Source: DATLNF01 sp035536235 (GTDB lineage: Bacteria; Actinomycetota; Actinomycetes; BP-191). From it: DNA of 8,434 nucleotides. Numbering within the stretch: position 1 is the first letter of the stretch; each line of letters opens with the position of its first letter. The translations under genes and the position numbers were made by a program. This document shows, piece by piece, positions 6,201 to 8,434 of the stretch. The notes beneath the pieces were generated by a model. That model ran no database searches and was not told the origin of the DNA. It was given only the letters and a program-made list of their open reading frames with translations. The stretch spans positions 1 to 8,434 of the forward strand of contig DATLOQ010000049.1 of assembly GCA_035536235.1 (NCBI GenBank). Reading direction: 5' to 3'.

Positions 6201-6434
6201 TCACTTCTGCTCGCGGGCGGCAAGGGTGGCGGCCACGGCGGCGGTGATGTTGGCTTTCGGCGGTCGCCTTGTCGACGCCGAGGCCGGCGAGCACGCCCGT
6301 GCCGACGTCGAGTTCCAGCAGCGCGAGCAGGATGTGCTCGGTCCCGACGTAGTTGTGGCCCATCCGCAGGGTGTCCTGGAACGTGAGTTCCAGCGCCTTT
6401 CGCCGCTTGAGGTTGCCCGAGTTACGCTGCCGTC
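6201..6434 (-). pseudogene. Clp N-terminal (Clp-R) domain protein remnant with one-base frameshift
   Basis: The minus strand reads KALELTFQDTLRMGHNYVG, then TEHILLALLELDVGTGVLAG and LGVDKATAE. This is the Clp-R/Clp-N repeat found in ClpC-type chaperones and in short stand-alone Clp-N proteins ('lGhnYiGTEHlLLaLl'). After ATAE the frame slips. Removing one base from the T-run at 6255-6257 (plus-strand numbering) restores ANITAAVAATLAAREQK followed by TGA at 6201-6203. The 5' end is also lost: a TGA lies in frame just upstream of about 6434, and no start precedes the domain. An internal ATG at 6363 begins inside the repeat. The fragment converges with the TetR remnant, 13 bp apart. Confidence 0.65.
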
Positions 6435-6460
6435 AGGGCAGGTACTCAACGCTCCGACAC

Positions 6461-6512
6461 CGCAGGAGAGCGCTGCGCGTCACGGGTATCGGTATCTCCT
6501 GCGAGCTCCTGC
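6461..6512. promoter_or_regulatory. candidate operator: inverted and direct repeats upstream of the toxin-antitoxin operon
   Basis: A perfect 9-bp inverted repeat, CGCAGGAGA (6461-6469) and TCTCCTGCG (6495-6503), flanks a 25-nt gap. CTCCTGC recurs at 6496-6502 and 6506-6512, 10 bp apart, and GGTATC is repeated in tandem at 6485-6496, with its complement GATACC at 6546-6551. Phased short repeats about 50-100 bp before an autoregulated antitoxin gene fit binding sites for a ribbon-helix-helix dimer. This is inference from repeat layout only. Confidence 0.4.
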
Positions 6513-6544
6513 CGGGGCGCCTGCCAGCGCGGTGGTGTCATGAG

Positions 6545-6553
6545 TGATACCAT
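6545..6553 (+). promoter_or_regulatory. extended -10 promoter element of the toxin-antitoxin operon
   Basis: TGATACCAT fits an extended -10 (TGn-TANNNT, hexamer TACCAT at 6548-6553). It ends 7 bp before the ATG at 6561, so transcription could begin at or next to that ATG and give a leaderless mRNA, which is common in actinomycetes and would explain the absence of a ribosome binding site. No convincing -35 is visible. If correct, it rules out the ATG at 6540 as the start. Confidence 0.45.
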
Positions 6554-6560
6554 CGTGCTT

Positions 6561-6764
6561 ATGCCCATGACGCTGCGTCTGACGGATGCCGAAGCTGAAG
6601 CGCTGCGCCGTCGCGCCGAGCTGGAATCCCGCTCGATGCAGGAGGTTGCCCGCCAAGCGGTGCGGGAGTACGTGGAGAACCACAGCAGAGCCGAGCTGCT
6701 CGACCAGGTGCTTGACGAGGAGCTGCCGCGCTACGCCGAGGCGCTGGAGCGACTCGGTCAGTGA
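6561..6764 (+). CDS. antitoxin of a Doc-type toxin-antitoxin pair (ribbon-helix-helix-like)
   Basis: This small acidic protein (67 aa from the ATG at 6561) has an N-terminal strand MTLRLTDAEAEALRRRAE followed by SRSMQEVARQAVREYVE, the strand-helix-helix pattern of CopG/Arc-like antitoxins. The second half, AELLDQVLDEELPRYAEALE, probably folds on binding the toxin. In such modules the antitoxin dimer represses its own promoter and its C-terminal helix blocks the Fic/Doc active site. Possible starts are the ATGs at 6540, 6561 and 6567. I prefer 6561 because an extended -10 lies just upstream, and 6540 would place the -10 inside the gene. Its TGA overlaps the toxin's GTG (GTGA, 6761-6764), implying translational coupling. 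Confidence 0.82.
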   Translation: MPMTLRLTDAEAEALRRRAELESRSMQEVARQAVREYVENHSRAELLDQVLDEELPRYAEALERLGQ

Positions 6765-7138
6765 TTTACCTGACCTTGCCCGAGCTGCTCCACGTTGCTG
6801 ACCGGGCGCTGGATTGTGAGGTTGCGGTCCGCGACTACGGATTGCTGGAGTCGGCCTTGGCCCGCCCGCAGACATCAGTCTTTGGCGCCGACGCCTACGC
6901 GACTGTCGAAGACAAGGCGGCCGCGTTGCTGCACTCCCTGGCTCGCAACCACCCCCTGGTCGATGGCAACAAACGACTGGCTCTGGCCGCGATGATCGCG
7001 TTCCTCGGTGTCAACGGGCGCAAGCTCACCTTCTCCAACGATCAGGTATACGACTTCGTCATGTCCGTGGCCGTCGGTGAGGTGGATGACGTCGCCACCA
7101 TCGCTGATCACATCAGGGATGCGACCGAAGCCCGCTGA
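6761..7138 (+). CDS. doc: death-on-curing family (Doc/Fic) toxin
   Basis: This 125-aa protein is full length for the Doc family. It opens with IYLTLPELLHVADRAL and has the Fic-type active-site loop HPLVDGNKR at residues 64-72 (His64, Asp68, Asn70, Lys71, Arg72). The preceding helix (VEDKAAALLHSLARN) and following helix (LALAAMIAFLGVNG) are as expected. The known Doc relative (phage P1) is a kinase that phosphorylates EF-Tu and halts translation. The loop has Leu where Fic AMP-transferases usually have Phe, and Gly where P1 Doc has Ala; both are common in actinobacterial Doc-like proteins. The start is a GTG inside the antitoxin's last codons, giving the usual antitoxin-first, 4-bp-overlap operon. 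It appears intact. Confidence 0.9.
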   Translation: MIYLTLPELLHVADRALDCEVAVRDYGLLESALARPQTSVFGADAYATVEDKAAALLHSLARNHPLVDGNKRLALAAMIAFLGVNGRKLTFSNDQVYDFVMSVAVGEVDDVATIADHIRDATEAR

Positions 7139-7296
7139 TCTCGTGAGGCCGCAGCGGAGCGGCGCGTGCCGGCCAGGTATTCCTCGTCGACGGCAGCTCC
7201 GCGCTGGTCGTTGGGCCAGCCCGTGAGCTCCAGCCACTGCACGACCGCGTCAGCGTCGAAGCGCTCCTCGCCAGCCTGGCCGCGAGCGGTCCCCAT
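7139..7296 (-). pseudogene. unrecognised coding-like fragment
   Basis: From an ATG at 7296 the minus strand reads GEERFDADAVVQWLELTGWP followed by NDQRGAAVDEEYLAG. This frame has strong third-position G/C bias and a protein-like residue mix, while the overlapping frames are Arg/Ser/Ala-rich. After about 7170 the frame decays into low-complexity residues and stops at 7108-7110, overlapping the 3' end of the Doc toxin. There is no ribosome binding site and I do not recognise the family. It may be a 3' piece of a deleted gene, like its neighbours, or a small gene that has lost its end. Confidence 0.3.
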
Positions 7297-7332
7297 CTTG
7301 AGGCGCGCCGCCGCGTACGAGTGGCGGCCCTA

Positions 7333-7435
7333 TCACGGGAGCACCGCGAATCGCTTCGATCTCGACGAGCAGATCGCGCTCGGCGAGCGATGCCACGCCG
7401 ATCAGCGTTGTCGGCTTCACTGGATTGACTCCGAC
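7333..7435 (-). pseudogene. RidA-like (YjgF/YER057c/UK114) C-terminal fragment, frameshifted
   Basis: The minus strand reads VGVNPVKPTTLIGVASLAER then DLLVEIEAI, the C-terminal end of RidA-family imine/enamine deaminases ('gv.p.kpTt.igV..L...dllVEIEAIAvlp'). Directly after EAI one extra base (ATT CGC GGT GCT versus ATT GCG GTG CTC) shifts the frame; dropping it restores AVLP and a TGA at 7333-7335. The N-terminal three quarters of the protein are absent. Upstream of about 7435-7452 the strand belongs to the AfsR-like remnant in another frame, so the fragment was joined there by a deletion. Confidence 0.55.
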
Positions 7436-7451
7436 CCGTTGGCGCGACCGA

Positions 7452-8434
7452 CGCTGCTCCGGTGAAGTCTCCCTTCGCCATCGCCTGGCTCACGCGGTCG
7501 CTCAGCGCGGCCGCGATTCCCCAGCGATCGTCGAGGCAGCGGAAGCCGGCCAGTGCCTGATCCGTGTGGCGTTCGCCGGTGGTCAGGTCACCGACGGTGG
7601 TCAGGACGTATCCGAGAAACCACAGTGCCCGCGCGCGTACCACGGGATCGTCGACAGCCTGAGCCGATTCGAAGGCAGCGTCGTCGGCAGCCTCTCCTTC
7701 CAGGACCGCGAGGCCGGCTTGCCAGGCCGCGGCGTTGGCCCGCGCGGCGGCGGATCTGCCGCCGTGGACGGACCGCGCCGTCCGCAGCGACCGGCGGGCT
7801 TCCCCGAGCCGTCCGCGCAGGAACCAGTACCACGTCATCGCGTTGACGAGCCGCAGCGCGAGATCGGCTTCGCCTTGCTGTGTGACGGTTTCCAGAGCGC
7901 TGCGCAGGTTGGCAGCCTCGGACTCCAGCCGTTCGAGCCAGTGCTGTTGCTCGCGTCCGCGCAGCTGTGGATCGGCCCGTTCGGCGAGCGCGATGTAGTA
8001 GTGGCCATGCCGCTGCCGCAGGCGCTCGAACTCACCGGCTGCGCGTACGCGTTCGAGGCAGTAGGCGGCGACGGATTCGAGTAGCCGGTATCGGGGTTCG
8101 GCCCTTCCCCGGCCGTGGCTGACGACGACCAGCGAGCGGTCGACAAGACCGGCCAGCAGATCAAGTACCTCGCCGGGGCGCACACCATCCCCGGCGCACA
8201 CCGTCTCGGCGGCGTCGAGGCCACACCCGTCGTACCCGCACCCTGGTGGCGGCCAGCTCCAACGCCAACGGGATCCCGTCCAGCCGCCGGCAGATCGTGG
8301 CGACCGCGGCAGCGTTGTCCACGTCGAGAACGAATCCCGGCGCCGCGGCGGCCGCGCGGGTCACGAACAGCCGCACGGCGCTGAACTCCCGCACCGATGC
8401 GAACACGTCCTCGGCGGCGCGGCCGGGCTGGAGG
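7452..8434 (-). pseudogene. AfsR/SARP-like NB-ARC/TPR transcriptional regulator, internally deleted and 3'-truncated
   Basis: The fragment enters from the right edge. Bases 8434-8236 encode the end of an NB-ARC ATPase module: FSAVRLFVTRA, then AVATICRRLDGIPLALELAA with its GLPLA-type motif. From about 8222, in a different frame, come LDAAETVCAGDGVRPGEVLD, then LLAGLVDRSLVVV and RYRLLESVAAYCLERVRAAG, the winged-helix part, followed by TPR-like helices (HYYIALAERADPQL, HWLERLESEAANLRSALE) to about AKGDFTGAA at 7452. Relatives carry about 60 more residues ('alp...RLdDRFrLLtgG...QqTLra.vdWS.dLL') between ELAATRVR and the winged helix; these are missing at the 8222-8236 join, with a frame change. 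The C-terminal TPRs are cut off where the RidA fragment begins. The N-terminus, including any SARP DNA-binding domain, lies outside the window. Confidence 0.7.

Noticed and set aside
1..8434. CRISPR array, tRNA, rRNA, insertion sequence or integrase
   Set aside because: No evenly spaced repeats, tRNA-like cloverleaf, rRNA sequence, transposase or recombinase motifs were found on either strand by eye.

Overview
This is a very GC-rich window (G+C dominates third codon positions) with GTG starts, an AfsR/SARP-type regulator remnant, a Clp-N fragment and a DUF6398 protein. Together these point to a filamentous or soil actinomycete (Actinomycetota). The sequence alone does not support a genus. No rRNA, tRNA, CRISPR array or transposase was seen.

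Layout. Bases 1-560 are a patchwork of broken genes: an alpha/beta-hydrolase remnant (+), the C-terminus of a SAM methyltransferase (+) and a VapC/PIN fragment (-), joined end to end. Bases 565-1065 (-) encode a NYN/OST-HTH protein that is open but has lost the second half of its nuclease domain. After a divergent spacer with a perfect 10-bp inverted repeat, bases 1155-2960 (+) carry an intact 601-aa protein of unknown function with a C-terminal DUF6398/helix-turn-helix-like region. Bases 3026-5575 (-) hold a compact block: an AAA_14/DUF4143 ATPase, an MNT-type antitoxin (MntA) and a HEPN toxin (HepT, 8-bp overlap). It is followed, in the same frame and directly after the hepT stop, by a VOC protein that has lost its 5' end.

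Bases 5650-6187 contain a methyltransferase (-) and a TetR regulator (+) arranged head to head, each missing its 5' half, so one deletion probably removed both N-termini and their shared promoter region. Bases 6201-6434 (-) are a Clp-N-domain remnant with a one-base frameshift. Bases 6561-7138 (+) are an intact two-gene toxin-antitoxin operon (ribbon-helix-helix-like antitoxin and Doc/Fic toxin, GTGA overlap) with a repeat-rich upstream region. The right end (-) is again broken: an unrecognised coding-like fragment, a RidA-type C-terminus and an AfsR-like NB-ARC/TPR regulator with an internal deletion that runs off the window.

Taken together, this looks like a decaying accessory region in which ordinary metabolic and regulatory genes have been cut by many small deletions, while two toxin-antitoxin modules, the ATPase next to one of them and the DUF6398 protein remain open. 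The genes do not form one pathway. The coherent functional units are the ATPase-MntA-HepT block and the antitoxin-Doc pair. All family names come from reading the translations against remembered family patterns; no database search was run.
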